Positions 5,900 through 6,188 of a stretch of 6,188 nt of DNA are shown here, in pieces. How positions within the stretch are numbered: the first letter of the stretch is position 1; the number at the start of each line of letters is the position of its first letter. A program made the position numbers and the translations under genes. The notes beneath the pieces are model-generated. The model did not search any database. It saw nothing but the letters and a program-made list of their open reading frames with translations, and had not been told where the DNA came from. This DNA comes from JBGPJM01 sp041485385 (GTDB lineage: Bacteria; Planctomycetota; Phycisphaerae; Phycisphaerales; UBA1924). The stretch is taken from assembly GCA_041485385.1 (NCBI GenBank), contig JBGPJM010000259.1, positions 1 through 6,188 of the forward strand. Direction: 5' to 3'.

Positions 5900-6188
5900 C
5901 GGCCCTCTCGAGCGGCAGAAGACGTAAGCTCGCCCTCGACACCCCGAGCGACCGCAGACGCACCTGACGAGCCTCCACCGAGGAGGGCCGTACGTCGGCG
6001 GCGGAGCCGGGCAACGCACTTCGGCAACCCAGGCACCCGCGGCCACCGCGGCAACCATCCCCCCTGAAAAGTGGAGCGCGCCCGCGCGCGCAGAACAGGC
6101 GCGCCCAGCGCGCACAAAAGCGCACATTGCACAATTTTCTTCTCCTTGTCCCACAAGCACTTACGCGATTTCACCCTCCGCTATTTCC
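5900..6188. other. Intergenic region downstream of the helicase gene
   Basis: This 289-base stretch to the window edge holds no gene I can support. The open frames crossing it on the minus strand are Arg/Cys/Gly-rich and not protein-like. It contains a 6-bp CCGCGG hairpin at 6037-6051 with a CCA loop and no T-run, a GCGC-rich repeat pair, and from about 6114 an AT-richer tail that could be the upstream region of a gene beyond the edge. No clear intrinsic terminator for the helicase gene was found. Confidence 0.5.
6076..6113. repeat. Near-direct repeat of alternating GCGC sequence
   Basis: GCGCGCCC followed by GCGCGC occurs at 6076-6092 and again, with an intervening A, at 6099-6113, at a spacing of 23 bases. 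The second copy includes the palindrome GGCGCGCC. Alternating G/C of this kind can form Z-DNA or hairpins. The repeat is short and low in complexity, so a function cannot be assigned. Confidence 0.4.

Noticed and set aside
6037..6051. CCGCGG-CCA-CCGCGG hairpin as a terminator of the helicase gene
   Set aside because: The stem is only 6 bp with a 3-base loop, lies about 140 bases after the stop codon and has no T-run. It is more likely a chance feature of GC-rich DNA.
5868..6134. Minus-strand open frame of 88 codons with AAGGAG upstream
   Set aside because: The spacing from AAGGAG to the ATG is too long, the translation is Arg/Cys/Gly-rich with no pattern, and it runs into the end of the helicase gene.
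1..6188. CRISPR array, tRNA, rRNA, insertion sequence or attachment site
   Set aside because: No regularly spaced repeats, tRNA-like cloverleaf, transposase motif or terminal inverted repeats were seen on either strand.

Overview
The window reads as a piece of a GC-rich bacterial chromosome. The dominant gene uses G or C at nearly every third codon position. There is no clear Shine-Dalgarno sequence before it, and it carries poly-G and poly-C tracts that encode Gly/Pro/Ala/Ser linkers. A planctomycete of the Phycisphaerae type would fit, but so would a high-GC myxobacterium or actinobacterium. No RNA gene or phylogenetic marker in the window settles it.

Layout. Bases 1-127 (minus strand) hold the first 42 codons of a polyphosphate kinase 2 (PPK2); the rest lies beyond the left edge. 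Bases 234-788 (minus strand) hold a small, unrecognised, all-helical and probably TPR-like protein, in DNA of about 50-53% GC, far below its surroundings. Bases 789-1021 form a divergent intergenic region with a TTTGCA-N7-TGCAAA dyad and a GC-rich hairpin. Bases 1022-5899 (plus strand) are one 1625-codon gene. It has an N-terminal DUF4011-type domain, a split superfamily 1 helicase core with an insert of about 600 residues, and a C-terminal Vsr/MTES_1575-type endonuclease-like domain. Bases 5900-6188 are non-coding, with GCGC-rich repeats followed by an AT-richer tail.

The large gene is the point of interest. Its architecture matches the single-gene anti-phage system described as DUF4011-helicase-Vsr (Hhe). 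Two things set it apart from the textbook form. The nuclease-like domain appears to lack the acidic residue and the histidine of the usual ECDG-x-x-YH motif. Five low-complexity linkers, several built on homopolymer runs of 7-8 bases, interrupt or separate the domains.

Nothing in the window shows that the three genes act together. PPK2 is a housekeeping-type enzyme. The low-GC helical gene and the helicase are divergent and look like an accessory segment placed next to it.
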